Source: Nitrospira sp. CR1.3
Lineage (GTDB): Bacteria; Nitrospirota; Nitrospiria; Nitrospirales; Nitrospiraceae
Reading direction: 5' to 3'
NCBI GenBank assembly: GCA_014055525.1
Contig: WIAH01000001.1
Location: 1-64,000, forward strand
DNA: 64,000 bases
Shown here: positions 16,768-25,584 of the stretch, piece after piece
Position numbering within the stretch: the first letter of the stretch is position 1
Layout: every line of letters begins with the position of its first letter
The notes under the pieces: generated by a model
The model's database searches: none
What the model was told of the DNA's origin: nothing
Seen by the model: the letters and a program-made list of their open reading frames with translations, nothing else
Position numbers and translations under genes: made by a program

Positions 16768-17060
16768 TACCAACCTTCGGTTGACCCGCGGGGCTATTGT
16801 TTCGCTTTATCGTTGTTGCGCCCCGCGGATAAACCCATTCAGTGGTTCTTTTACTCAACAATAATCGCTTGTTCCGACAGCTCATCGGGCATAGCCCCTC
16901 TCCAATGACGCCGCCGGATACAAACCTCAACAATTCCAAACATTAATTTCTTGTATGTGCCAGGGCTCCCCCTTCCGAAGTACCTCCTTTAGGTCTAACC
17001 AAGATCCGACAGGTCCGCTAACTTTTGAATCAGAGCGAGGACCCTTGTCGAAAGGAGAGC
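16768..17060. other. Non-coding stretch after tRNA-Arg
   Basis: No credible gene. The stretch is less GC-rich than its surroundings. It has a short AACC-TTC-GGTT hairpin right after the tRNA, which may end transcription or aid processing, and a 9-base inverted repeat, CCGCGGGGC (16786-16794) and GCCCCGCGG (16820-16828), around a 25-base AT-rich loop. The last part holds the AAAGGAG site of the next gene. Confidence 0.5.
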
Positions 17061-17306
17061 ATGATGAACTGTCGCCGTTGTCAGGGCTGCATGGCTCGAG
17101 ATCACTTTGTGGACCTCATGGAAAGCGGAGGAGAATGGTGGACGGCCAGTTGGCGCTGCATTAACTGCGGTTATGTTCTGGATCCGATCCTGGAACAGAA
17201 TCGCCGGAAACAGCAGGTCGAGATGGTCGCCGCTCCGGTACCGGCAACCGCTCTTCAAGAGGATCTCTCTGAGGAAGAATTGACCGAGTTCGACGCCGCG
17301 GCTTAA
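17061..17306 (+). CDS. Small zinc-ribbon protein
   Basis: An 81-residue protein starting MMNCRRCQGCMARDHFVDLM. It has CRRCQGC near the N-terminus and CINCGYVLD near residue 35, two Cys pairs that should bind one zinc. The tail (residues 50-81) is acidic and flexible. An AAAGGAG site lies three bases before the ATG. The second knuckle resembles the end of transcription-factor zinc ribbons, so a nucleic-acid or protein-binding role is possible. I do not know a name for it. Confidence 0.75.
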   Translation: MMNCRRCQGCMARDHFVDLMESGGEWWTASWRCINCGYVLDPILEQNRRKQQVEMVAAPVPATALQEDLSEEELTEFDAAA

Positions 17307-17426
17307 CAGTGCAGCCAAAATTCTGCCGAGGATCGGTCGCCGGCGAACGGCAAGGTCGCGCCTTGTCCGCTTTCCGGTGTTTTCTTGCCAGGTTGTGAGC
17401 CCTCGGCTACACTTTTCCCACACGCC

Positions 17427-18779
17427 ATGGCACGAGCAAGAGCAGAGCGGACCAGGTCAAAAACCGCCATCCTCGAAGACCTCGCTCAAGGGATGGAACG
17501 CCTCCAGAGCTTCATTCCCCAGATTGAGGATTTGGGCCGCGACGGCTTCCCTTATCTGGAAGGGGCGCGAGCAAGAACCGAGCTGCAGCTGAAGGAATGT
17601 ATCAAGAAGACGTTTGGAGAAAAGTCCCCGGAGTTCCAGACCTACCGACAGCATCGACTGTCCGTAGACACACCGGCCGACACCAAGCAGACCGTCGCCC
17701 TTCTCAAGAATCTTATCGCCGCGCTTGAGGATAAGAAACTGGAACTGCAGGGGCTTAAGCCGCCACCGTCTTCTGTTGAAGTGCCGCCGCCACCACCGCC
17801 TCCGACCACTCGACCGCAAATGACCTTGGTACCTTCCTCGATGACGACGGCACAGGTAACGATCACTCCGGCTGCACCGGCAACGCCGCCGCCCATGACG
17901 ATGTCAGTCGCGCTCACAACCAATCTCGACATGGCTCAACCTTCAGCCGGTTCACAGGCCTCATCTTCCGGCCCTGCGAGCGCACCGGTGACCGTGCCAG
18001 AACCCATGAGACCACAACCGAACGTCTCCGGAGAGGCTGCAGTTCCCGTTTCACCCCCGCAACCAGATCGGAAAGATGCCCCGCCAGAAATCAGCCCTCA
18101 GGCAACAGCTCCGGTCGCACCGATCGCCGAGCGGATCGTTCCTCCGGCTGCGGAACCGGCGCAAGCGCCAGCCAGGGCACAGGCTCAGGCGGCCGCCCCG
18201 CTGTCAGAAGTTCAGACGCCTCCGCCGGTAGTTGCGGTGGTCCAGGAAACCAAGATCGCGCAACCGGTTGAACCCATGCCTCACCTCAAGCCTCAATCGA
18301 CTGTCGAAGCGTCATCGGCCAACGATCCCGTCGACATCGTGAAATCACTCTGTAAGCGATTCCACATGGTTGCCCGGCAGTTGCGCCTTCGGGGCGAGTA
18401 CCGAGCCACGTTGGATGTCGAAGACGAACTCGACGCCCAGGACCTCCTGCACGGGCTCTTACGCCTGCACTTCGACGATATCGAGACAACCGAATGGCTG
18501 CCCAGTTATTCGAACGGAACTCCGCGCATCATGTTTCTATTGAATGACAGCCGTCTCGCGGTGATGGTAAAAAAAACCCGAACCGGTCTGACTACCAAGG
18601 ACCTGACCGAGCAACTCCGTATCGACGTCGAGCATTCGCGGACGCTCAAGCGATGTTCAACGCTCCTCTGCTTTGTGTACGACCCGGAAGGCCGCATCGG
18701 AAACCCAAGAGGCCTTGAAACCGATCTCATCAGCATCAGCGATCAGATGACCGTCGACGTCTATGTCGCACCGAAATAG
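17427..18779 (+). CDS. Pro-rich protein with C-terminal restriction-nuclease-like domain lacking acidic residues
   Basis: A protein of about 450 residues. Residues 1-120 are a charged helical domain (ARAERTRSKTAILEDLAQGM). Residues about 120-300 are a Pro/Ala/Gln-rich disordered linker with runs of proline. The last 150 residues resemble the PD-(D/E)XK domain of the DpnII/MboI-like type found at the end of many defence and signalling proteins: DELDAQDLLHGLLRLHFDDI, WLPSYSNGTPR, MVKKTRTGLTTK and LLCFVYDPEGRIGNPRGLE. Where I recall active members reading R-x-DFLL and EVKKT, this protein has RIMFLL (Met 369) and MVKKT (Met 380), so both metal-binding acids are missing. It is probably a binding rather than cutting module. 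The start could be 17385 instead. Confidence 0.7.
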   Translation: MARARAERTRSKTAILEDLAQGMERLQSFIPQIEDLGRDGFPYLEGARARTELQLKECIKKTFGEKSPEFQTYRQHRLSVDTPADTKQTVALLKNLIAALEDKKLELQGLKPPPSSVEVPPPPPPPTTRPQMTLVPSSMTTAQVTITPAAPATPPPMTMSVALTTNLDMAQPSAGSQASSSGPASAPVTVPEPMRPQPNVSGEAAVPVSPPQPDRKDAPPEISPQATAPVAPIAERIVPPAAEPAQAPARAQAQAAAPLSEVQTPPPVVAVVQETKIAQPVEPMPHLKPQSTVEASSANDPVDIVKSLCKRFHMVARQLRLRGEYRATLDVEDELDAQDLLHGLLRLHFDDIETTEWLPSYSNGTPRIMFLLNDSRLAVMVKKTRTGLTTKDLTEQLRIDVEHSRTLKRCSTLLCFVYDPEGRIGNPRGLETDLISISDQMTVDVYVAPK

Positions 18780-18917
18780 TGAGGCCATGCCATGAAGAGA
18801 GCGAAAGAAGCATCCGCTACATTGACAGGGGCACCGGGCATCCGGTACGTTGACGGCGAACCTGCCATTCCGGCGGTGCCCTGTACAATCCATGCGCCGG
18901 TTGACGGCGGGGTAGTC

Positions 18918-19172
18918 ATGGCGGACCGGGCCTACGTCTTGATCCACGTGCTGCCGGGACAGACGAGCAGCGTCGTCCGGGCATTGAGAGAGATCAAGCA
19001 GATCAAAACCGTCGATCCTTGTTGGGGCAAGCCGGACATCATTACGATTGTCGAAGTCGCGGACCAGGACGCATTGACTCAGTTGGTTCTGAGCCGGATC
19101 CATGCAATCGAAGGCGTCACCCAAACCGACACTCATCTGGTCTATCGATTGAAGGAAGCCAAGGCGAAGTGA
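18918..19172 (+). CDS. Stand-alone Lrp/AsnC-type ligand-binding domain (RAM domain)
   Basis: An 84-residue protein, MADRAYVLIHVLPGQTSS followed by GKPDIITIVEVADQ, which is the alpha-beta sandwich effector domain of Lrp/AsnC regulators without a DNA-binding part. Such stand-alone domains bind small ligands, often amino acids, and oligomerise. A longer frame from 18792 with 42 additional residues is open and has GAGG upstream, so the start is not certain; the shorter form matches the usual family length. It overlaps the following lipoprotein gene by four bases (GTGA). Confidence 0.75.
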   Translation: MADRAYVLIHVLPGQTSSVVRALREIKQIKTVDPCWGKPDIITIVEVADQDALTQLVLSRIHAIEGVTQTDTHLVYRLKEAKAK

Positions 19173-19615
19173 TCACCGCATTCCCGCGCGTCGCTCTCCT
19201 TACGCTCACCTTGGGAACAATCGGCTGCGCGGGCCCAACCATCCCGCACGATCCAGATCTCGTCGACGTGACGTTACCGGCCCCGGTCGATCGAGTCAGA
19301 ACCGCCGTCATCCAGGTTCTGACCGACGGGGGATACGAAGTGGACCAGAAGAACGATGAGCAGTTGACGACCGGATACCGTGAGGAAATACGCGGACCGT
19401 GGGACTGGCTCTTGCGCTGGCGCTTCGGAACCGGCAAAAGTCGGGTGGAAGCGCAGGTCACCGCGGCGACGGAGGAGAGCACCAGATTGCGCCTCAACGT
19501 GCTGTACGAAGGGAAGGACGGGCTCTTTACCAGGTGGGAGGACTCGCCGACCGCGCTGCCTCAAACCGCTGAAAACCAGTTGCGGCTGATTAAGAACGCG
19601 CTCCAGATTCTCTAG
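19169..19615 (+). CDS. Small lipoprotein of unknown function
   Basis: A 148-residue protein beginning at a GTG that overlaps the stop of the AsnC-type gene (GTGA). The signal peptide, ITAFPRVALLTLTLGTIGC, ends in a lipobox Cys. The mature part (VTLPAPVDRVRTAVIQVLTDGGYEV) looks like the two-helix, beta-sheet fold seen in small outer-membrane assembly lipoproteins such as BamC-like or DUF domains; this is a resemblance only. The coupling to the AsnC-type gene suggests joint expression. Confidence 0.75.
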   Translation: MITAFPRVALLTLTLGTIGCAGPTIPHDPDLVDVTLPAPVDRVRTAVIQVLTDGGYEVDQKNDEQLTTGYREEIRGPWDWLLRWRFGTGKSRVEAQVTAATEESTRLRLNVLYEGKDGLFTRWEDSPTALPQTAENQLRLIKNALQIL

Positions 19616-19624
19616 CGCTCGTTC

Positions 19625-21034
19625 TCAGCCCGCCTCTTTCTCTCCGCCTTCCGCATCCTCGCCCAGATCGACACCGAACCGTTCCGCCATCCGATACAAC
19701 GTCCGCCGATCGATCCCCAGGATCTTTGCCGCTTTGACCTTGTTGCCCTTCGTCTCTTTGAGCACTCGGATCAAATGACGTTTTTCTACTTCCTCCAGCG
19801 TGAGATAGGCATCTTCGGGAATGTCCGCCGGCTCGACTCTCGCCTCCGACATTGTTCCCGCTTGACGAATCGCGGAAGGCAAATCCTCCGGCGTCAAGAG
19901 CGGACCGTGACTGAGCGACACCGCCCGCTCAATCGCATTCTCTAATTCACGCACGTTGCCCGGCCACCGATACCGCTGCAGCAGCGCCAGAGTGTCAGGA
20001 TGAAACCCCCGCACCGCTCTCGTGGCCCCCGCTCCGCACTTTTGGAGGAAATGATGGGCCAACATCGGGATATCTTCATGACGCTCCTTCAGCGACGGCA
20101 ACGTAATGCGCACCACATTGAGGCGATAGTAGAGATCGTCCCGGAATTTTCCCTCTTTCACCAGTTGCTCCAAATCGCGATTCGTCGCGGCAATGATACG
20201 GACGTCCACCTTGATGGAAGCAGTCCCACCGACGCGTCGCACCTCGTGGTCCTGCATCACCCGCAGCAGTTTCACCTGGAGCGCCTGCCCGAGCTCTCCG
20301 ATTTCATCGAGAAACAGGGTCCCACCGTTCGCGGATTCGAAGAGACCGGTCTTGGTTCCGACCGCACCAGTGAACGCGCCTCTCTCATGGCCGAACATTT
20401 CCGACTCCAGCAGCGTGTCCGGCAGCGCGCCGCAATTCACCGGCACGAAAGCCTTGTCCCGCCTGGGGCTGTTCGCGTGGACAGCGCGGGCGATCAGTTC
20501 CTTTCCGGTCCCGCTTTCGCCTTGCAAAAGCACCGTGCTCTTGCCTTCAGACACCCGCGCGACCAGTTTGTACACTTCCAGCATCGCGGGACTGCTTCCC
20601 ACCAACGGAGACCAGTCATCCTTACCCTTGAGTTCTTCCCGAAATCGCGCGTTCTCTCGCACAAGCCGGCAATGGTCCAGGCTTCGTTGTACAACGAGTT
20701 TGATCTCTTCCTTCTTGAACGGCTTGGCCAAGTAGTCGTAGGCGCCTTGCTTGATCGCCTCAATCGCCCCTTCCAAGGATCCGAACGCCGTCAGCACCAC
20801 GATTGCGGTGTCCGGACTCAGACGCTTGAACTCGCGGAGAACCGTGAGCCCATCCACCGCCCCCATGCGAATATCCGTCAAAACCAGATCGACCGGCCCC
20901 TGCCGCCCGCGAGCGATGGCCTCTTCACCGCTGCCGAAGGCCTCCACGTCGTAACCTTCTTTCTTCAACGCCTCCGCCAGCAGCTCACGCGCGACCGCGT
21001 CATCGTCAACCACCAGTATATTCGCTGCCCCCAT
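19625..21034 (-). CDS. NtrC-family sigma-54-dependent response regulator
   Basis: A 469-residue regulator in three parts. The receiver domain has phospho-acceptor Asp54 in VLTDIRM and Lys104. The AAA+ domain has Walker A GESGTGKE (172-179), GAFTGA (219-224, which contacts sigma-54) and Walker B LFLDEIGE. The C-terminal Fis-type helix-turn-helix contains KVKAAKILGIDRRTLYRMAE. It activates sigma-54 promoters by ATP hydrolysis. The partner kinase gene ends eight bases upstream, so the two form a two-component system. The target genes cannot be read from the window; I found no convincing -24/-12 element nearby. Confidence 0.96.
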   Translation of the reverse strand: MGAANILVVDDDAVARELLAEALKKEGYDVEAFGSGEEAIARGRQGPVDLVLTDIRMGAVDGLTVLREFKRLSPDTAIVVLTAFGSLEGAIEAIKQGAYDYLAKPFKKEEIKLVVQRSLDHCRLVRENARFREELKGKDDWSPLVGSSPAMLEVYKLVARVSEGKSTVLLQGESGTGKELIARAVHANSPRRDKAFVPVNCGALPDTLLESEMFGHERGAFTGAVGTKTGLFESANGGTLFLDEIGELGQALQVKLLRVMQDHEVRRVGGTASIKVDVRIIAATNRDLEQLVKEGKFRDDLYYRLNVVRITLPSLKERHEDIPMLAHHFLQKCGAGATRAVRGFHPDTLALLQRYRWPGNVRELENAIERAVSLSHGPLLTPEDLPSAIRQAGTMSEARVEPADIPEDAYLTLEEVEKRHLIRVLKETKGNKVKAAKILGIDRRTLYRMAERFGVDLGEDAEGGEKEAG

Positions 21035-21042
21035 CGCTCCCC

Positions 21043-22200
21043 CTACAAAATGGATCCGCCCGGTTCAGGCATCTTACCAGGCAACGTCACCGTGACCACG
21101 GTCCCCTGTCCGGTTTCGCTTTTCAGAGATAGACTGCCCCCGTGAGCCAGCACAGTTTCGCGGCTCAAGAATAGCCCTAATCCCGTTCCCTTGCCAACTT
21201 CCTTCGTTGTAAAAAACGGCTGAAAGGCTTTTTGAACGTCTGCCTGCGGCATCCCGACACCTGTGTCACGCACCGCAATGGTAACCATCATCGGCGTCAT
21301 ATCGGGCGCCAGCCGTCGAGCCGTCTCCAGTTCCTCCTGCGTGGCCGCGCGACCGCCCACCTGCACCGTCACCGACCCCTGTTGCGCCGTGGCGGCAAGG
21401 GCATTGGCGAGCAGATTGACCAACACCTGATGAACCTTCTCCGCGTCGGCCCAGACCTGAGGAAGCCCGATCGCCAGGTCAACGGTGAGAGAAACACCTT
21501 TCGCATGAAACGCCGGCTCCATCAAAGCGGTCGCCGGATTGATGACCTGCTCCGCCGACATCCAGACCGGCTCAGGTCTGCGCTGTCTGGTGGAGGACAA
21601 GAGGTCTTGAATGATGCGAACGACGCGATTGAGCTGCTCATCGATGACCGTAATCCGTTTCTTCATGGCGGGCGTCACGCCCGGCTCCTCCGCCAGGGCT
21701 TGCACATGCCAGGCGATCGAGTGCAGCGGCGTGCCGACCTCATGCGCCACCGAGGCGACCAACTGCCCAACGGCCGCCAGCCGTTCAGAGCGGTTCAGTT
21801 GATCCTTCGCGTCGACCAGGAGCGTATTCGCGCGCAGCAGACTCTCAGTCTGCTGCGCCAAGGCGGCTTTTGCGGCTTCCTCTCTGGCTTTCCGCTCTTC
21901 CCATGTCATCCCCACGTAGGCCACCACCATCAACACCCCGGCGACCACCGATCGATTGATGACCGCGGCCTGAAATCGTCCCGGCTTCGTCGGCTGCATC
22001 AGTCCCAGGTACGTCGCCGCAACGCAACAAGCCACAGCCAGGACCATCAGCGCCCGATTGCGGACGCGAGCCACGAGCAGGATAGGAAAAACCAATCCGT
22101 ACGCCGCAACAACGTTTGCCGGCGCGACGGTTTCAAGAATGACGATCGCGACAAACACCACTCCCGCGATCGCCAGAAGAATGCGGTTCTGCCTGATCAT
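21043..22200 (-). CDS. Membrane sensor histidine kinase
   Basis: A 385-residue kinase. Several hydrophobic segments (about residues 6-100) form a short membrane domain without an obvious periplasmic sensor. A coiled-coil linker (residues 100-140) leads into the dimerisation domain with H-box VASVAHEVGTPL (phospho-acceptor His153). The ATPase domain shows N box LVNLLANALAAT, G1 DTGVGMP, and G2 KGTGLGLFLSRE. It should phosphorylate the NtrC-type regulator encoded right behind it. Confidence 0.94.
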   Translation of the reverse strand: MIRQNRILLAIAGVVFVAIVILETVAPANVVAAYGLVFPILLVARVRNRALMVLAVACCVAATYLGLMQPTKPGRFQAAVINRSVVAGVLMVVAYVGMTWEERKAREEAAKAALAQQTESLLRANTLLVDAKDQLNRSERLAAVGQLVASVAHEVGTPLHSIAWHVQALAEEPGVTPAMKKRITVIDEQLNRVVRIIQDLLSSTRQRRPEPVWMSAEQVINPATALMEPAFHAKGVSLTVDLAIGLPQVWADAEKVHQVLVNLLANALAATAQQGSVTVQVGGRAATQEELETARRLAPDMTPMMVTIAVRDTGVGMPQADVQKAFQPFFTTKEVGKGTGLGLFLSRETVLAHGGSLSLKSETGQGTVVTVTLPGKMPEPGGSIL

Positions 22201-22226
22201 CTCGATCGTTCGTCCGGAGGAAGGTC

Positions 22227-24476
22227 TTAGCTCAGCGGGCGGGTGGAACGCAAGACAGCGCCGAGATCCCGTAACCGTTCGTCTCCGAGAACGGCATCAA
22301 CCGAGACAGCGTACTTTCTGCTCCAATTCGGATGCGCGTCGATCGTTCCCGGAAGATTGGTCTGCGACAACTCTTCGAGCCCGTCTTCCAGATTGGCAAG
22401 CACCACCGCAGAGGAACTGCGGGCCAGGTAGACATGGATGGCTCGACAGAGCGCTGGCGTCATCGTAGGCACCGAGGCGGGATCGAGTTGCACCCCTTCC
22501 GGCAAGAGCCCTTCCTGTTTGAGCGCTTCCAGCATGCGTTCCTTGTCGCGCCGGCGCTCATCCCAGGCTTGACGCCTGGCTGCATCGTCCCGGAATGCGC
22601 CCAGCCCCGCCCGCACTTGAAGATCTTCCCCGGACCAGAATCCCGTCAACGTGGGCAGGTCATGAGTCGTCACGACAGCGAGCGATTGTTCCGGATACTC
22701 ATGCGGAGCCTTACAGGCTCCGTCTCCCCGGCGTTCGAAGTAGAAGACACGATAGGAGAGCACTCTGGCCTTTGCCAGTTGTTCCCTCACCCAATCCGGC
22801 ACCGTGCCGAGATCCTCTCCGATCACCAAGGTCTTGGACCGCACGCTCTCCAGCGCGACGATCGCCAGAAGATCCTCAAACGGATAATGCACGTAGGTCC
22901 CTTCAGCCGCCGGTCTGCCGCGCGGAATCCAGAAGAGCCGGCAGAGGGCCATGACGTGGTCCAGCCGGATCGCTCCGCCCAAACGGAGGTTGTTGCGCAA
23001 CAACCGAATGATCAATTCGTACCCACCGGCACGCAGAGCGAGCGGATTGACAGGAGGCAAGCCCCAGTTTTGTCCTTCCGGGCCTAAGGAGTCGGGCGGC
23101 GCCCCGCAGTCGGCATCGAGCGCCAGCATCGATTGATACATCCAGGACTCGGCCCCGTTGCGTTCCGCCCCGAGCGCCAGATCGTTATAGAGCCCGATCG
23201 GCATTCCCGCCTGCTCGGCGAGCCGCCGGTTCTCGCCGAACTGTTCGGATGCGATCCATTGAATGTACTGAAAGAAACGCACGCGCTTGCGATGGCGCTT
23301 CGCGTATTCCCGCACCGGAGGGCCGGGTGACTGAAACTGCGCGGGCCAATCGCGCCAGGTCGTCGCTTTCGGCTGGATCAGCCGCCGTTCCTCTTCGAGG
23401 GTTTGAAAGGTCGCGTACAACTCCAGCGGTTCCCCTTCGGCTTGGATGAATCGCTCCAGGAGTTTGGCGCGGGCGGTTTTCGGCTCCAGATCCGGCTCTG
23501 CGCCGGTGTAATGCTCTTTCAAGAATTGCCGGTAAGCCAGGTCCAGCATGGCACGTTTGGCCGCGGCAATGGCATCGTAGTCGACGCGCCGGCTCTCGCG
23601 CAGGGTCTTGAGCTTCGCTTGAAATTCCGGCGCATGAAATTGCCGCTGGGCATCCGGTGAAGCGAAAAATTCCGGCAGCCGTTCGAGATCGATGTAGAGT
23701 TCATTCAAAAAGAGACGGTTCACCGGAGAATAGGGACTGACGTGATGAGGCGCAGTATTGCGCAGGGCGTGAAGTGGATTGAGCCCGACCAATCCCGCGC
23801 CGAGCGATTTCCCGGCCCATTCGACTACCCTGCCGAGATCGGTGAAATCGCCGCATCCCCAGTTCCGGTCCGAGGACAGAGAATAGAGTTGAAGCCCCAA
23901 TCCCCACAGCCGTTGATGGGCGGCAAGAGAGGGCGGAAGGTAACACTGTTGCGGCGCGACGATGAGCCGCATGGTCCCCACCGGCCCCCCGACCAGTCCC
24001 TCCGCCTGCAGGGTCACCGTGTAGTAGCCGATCGACAAATCTTTCGGCAAACGGAGTTCCACCCGGACGTGGCGGCGTCCGTCGAGAAAGCGGACCTCGA
24101 CGGGCGAAAGTCCTGGCCCCGCTTCCCCGTCCTGCACCGGTTGCCCTCCTTCATCGAAGATATTCCAGCGCGCCACAACGGAACGTTCTTTGCCGTCTTC
24201 CAGCGCCAGGCAGCAGGTGACGAAGACATCCGCGGTGCTGTCACACACGACGCGAACTGGATCGCAGGGACGGCGCCACGGCGCCTCCTCCCACCCGCGC
24301 AACGCCCGCGTGAGCGCTTCAGCCGAATCGGCATGAAAGCCCATCGCAGATAAAATGGCGCGCCTGGTTTCGTCCGTTGTGACGTGGCGGGTCCCGCCGA
24401 TGTCATAGTAGTCCGAGGCGATGCCGACCCGCTCCGCAAGAGAGGTGAGAAGTGATGACTCGGTGGGCTCAGACAT
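22227..24476 (-). CDS. malQ: 4-alpha-glucanotransferase (amylomaltase)
   Basis: A 749-residue GH77 enzyme that transfers alpha-1,4-glucan segments between maltodextrins. Visible motifs are LWGLGLQLYSL, GDFTDLGRVVEWAG, GLNPLHALRN, the nucleophile region AIRLDHVMALCRLFWIP, IGEDLGTVPDWVR with the acid/base Glu, and TTHDLPTLTGFWSGEDL. It is longer than the roughly 500-residue type because of an N-terminal domain (residues 1-160), as in E. coli MalQ. It would work with the glucan phosphorylase at 5264-7423. Confidence 0.95.
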   Translation of the reverse strand: MSEPTESSLLTSLAERVGIASDYYDIGGTRHVTTDETRRAILSAMGFHADSAEALTRALRGWEEAPWRRPCDPVRVVCDSTADVFVTCCLALEDGKERSVVARWNIFDEGGQPVQDGEAGPGLSPVEVRFLDGRRHVRVELRLPKDLSIGYYTVTLQAEGLVGGPVGTMRLIVAPQQCYLPPSLAAHQRLWGLGLQLYSLSSDRNWGCGDFTDLGRVVEWAGKSLGAGLVGLNPLHALRNTAPHHVSPYSPVNRLFLNELYIDLERLPEFFASPDAQRQFHAPEFQAKLKTLRESRRVDYDAIAAAKRAMLDLAYRQFLKEHYTGAEPDLEPKTARAKLLERFIQAEGEPLELYATFQTLEEERRLIQPKATTWRDWPAQFQSPGPPVREYAKRHRKRVRFFQYIQWIASEQFGENRRLAEQAGMPIGLYNDLALGAERNGAESWMYQSMLALDADCGAPPDSLGPEGQNWGLPPVNPLALRAGGYELIIRLLRNNLRLGGAIRLDHVMALCRLFWIPRGRPAAEGTYVHYPFEDLLAIVALESVRSKTLVIGEDLGTVPDWVREQLAKARVLSYRVFYFERRGDGACKAPHEYPEQSLAVVTTHDLPTLTGFWSGEDLQVRAGLGAFRDDAARRQAWDERRRDKERMLEALKQEGLLPEGVQLDPASVPTMTPALCRAIHVYLARSSSAVVLANLEDGLEELSQTNLPGTIDAHPNWSRKYAVSVDAVLGDERLRDLGAVLRSTRPLS

Positions 24477-24524
24477 GATGGGGCAGAGTCTGAGTCAAGA
24501 TCACGGCTAAGTCAAGCTATCCTA

Positions 24525-24552
24525 TTGTTCTTGCAGATGATTTCAGTACAAT
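24525..24552 (+). promoter_or_regulatory. Possible promoter of the DUF72 gene
   Basis: TTGTTC (24525-24530), a 16-base spacer and TACAAT (24547-24552). The predicted start of transcription is only a few bases ahead of the ATG at 24562, so the message would be nearly leaderless. Confidence 0.4.
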
Positions 24553-24561
24553 ACGTCCCTC

Positions 24562-25476
24562 ATGGCCACCGGACATGCCTTGGTCAGATTCGGAACGAGT
24601 TCCTGGGCCTACGAAGGCTGGCAGGGACTGGTGTATCACCGGCCGTATGCGAAGAGCCGCTTCACTCAGGACTCACTCGCGGAGTATGCCGCCTACTCCA
24701 GCGACGAGATCGGTCATCCGCCGCTCTTTCGCACCGTCGGGATCGATCATTCATTCTATCGCCCGGCCGGCGCGGAACAGCTCGCGCATTACGCGAGGCA
24801 AGTGCCGGCCGATTTTCGCTTTTGCCAAAAAGTGTGGGAAGAGATCACGATTCCCGCTTATGCGAACCTGCCGCGGTACAGAGCCAAGGCGGGCGAGGCG
24901 AATCCCCGATTCCTGGACGCCGGCTTGTTTCGCGATATGGTCTTGAGACCGGCGGTGGAAGGGCTGGGTGACAAACTCGGCCCCTTCCTCTTCGAATTTC
25001 AACGGTGGGGCATTGAACCGACCGGCTTTCTCGATCAACTCGATCGGTTTCTCGGACAACTGCCCCCCGGTCTGGCTTATGCCGTCGAAGTGCGCAACCA
25101 AGTCCTGCTCAACGGACGATACCGGGATATCCTCCGGGCCCACAATGTCGCGCACGTCTACAACCACTGGACGGCGATGCCGACGCTGGCGGATCAACAT
25201 CGTGCGCTGGAGCAAAGCTTTACCGCCTCCTTCGTCGTCTTTCGCCTGCTCACCCCGCTCGGTCTCGCCCATGAAAAAGCGGTCGAGCGCTATAAGCCGT
25301 ATGACCGCATTGCTCAAGAGCAGCCCCGCATGAGACAGGACACGATCGCCTTGGTCAATCAGGCCCTGCAGGAAGGAAAATCTTCCTATGTGCTCGTCAA
25401 CAATCGAGCGGAAGGCTGCAGTCCCTTGACCATCCAAGCGCTCGTGTCGGCCTTCAACAGCAGGACGTCACCCTAG
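24562..25476 (+). CDS. DUF72 family protein
   Basis: A 304-residue protein of the DUF72 (YecE-like) family, predicted to fold as a TIM barrel. It opens with VRFGTSSWAYEGWQGLVY (the G-x-S-x-W signature), followed by FYRPAGAEQLAHYARQVP, DFRFCQKVWEEIT, AYAVEVRN and a near-terminal YVLVNNRAEGCSPLT, where many members have the conserved NN-H block. The biochemical role of the family is not established. It is divergent from malQ and shares the short spacer with it. Confidence 0.9.
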   Translation: MATGHALVRFGTSSWAYEGWQGLVYHRPYAKSRFTQDSLAEYAAYSSDEIGHPPLFRTVGIDHSFYRPAGAEQLAHYARQVPADFRFCQKVWEEITIPAYANLPRYRAKAGEANPRFLDAGLFRDMVLRPAVEGLGDKLGPFLFEFQRWGIEPTGFLDQLDRFLGQLPPGLAYAVEVRNQVLLNGRYRDILRAHNVAHVYNHWTAMPTLADQHRALEQSFTASFVVFRLLTPLGLAHEKAVERYKPYDRIAQEQPRMRQDTIALVNQALQEGKSSYVLVNNRAEGCSPLTIQALVSAFNSRTSP

Positions 25477-25584
25477 GCATGGCCCCTGGTGAGAGAATCC
25501 CGCGCATGGTAGGATGACGCCAAGATTGAATCGTTAAGTGGTGATCACGACCCCTTCTCAGAAAACGATCCCGAGGAGGTTGCC

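Noticed and set aside
20000-22230. Two long plus-strand frames (20000-21145 and 21232-22230).
   Set aside because: They are antisense to the NtrC-type regulator and its histidine kinase, both unmistakable.
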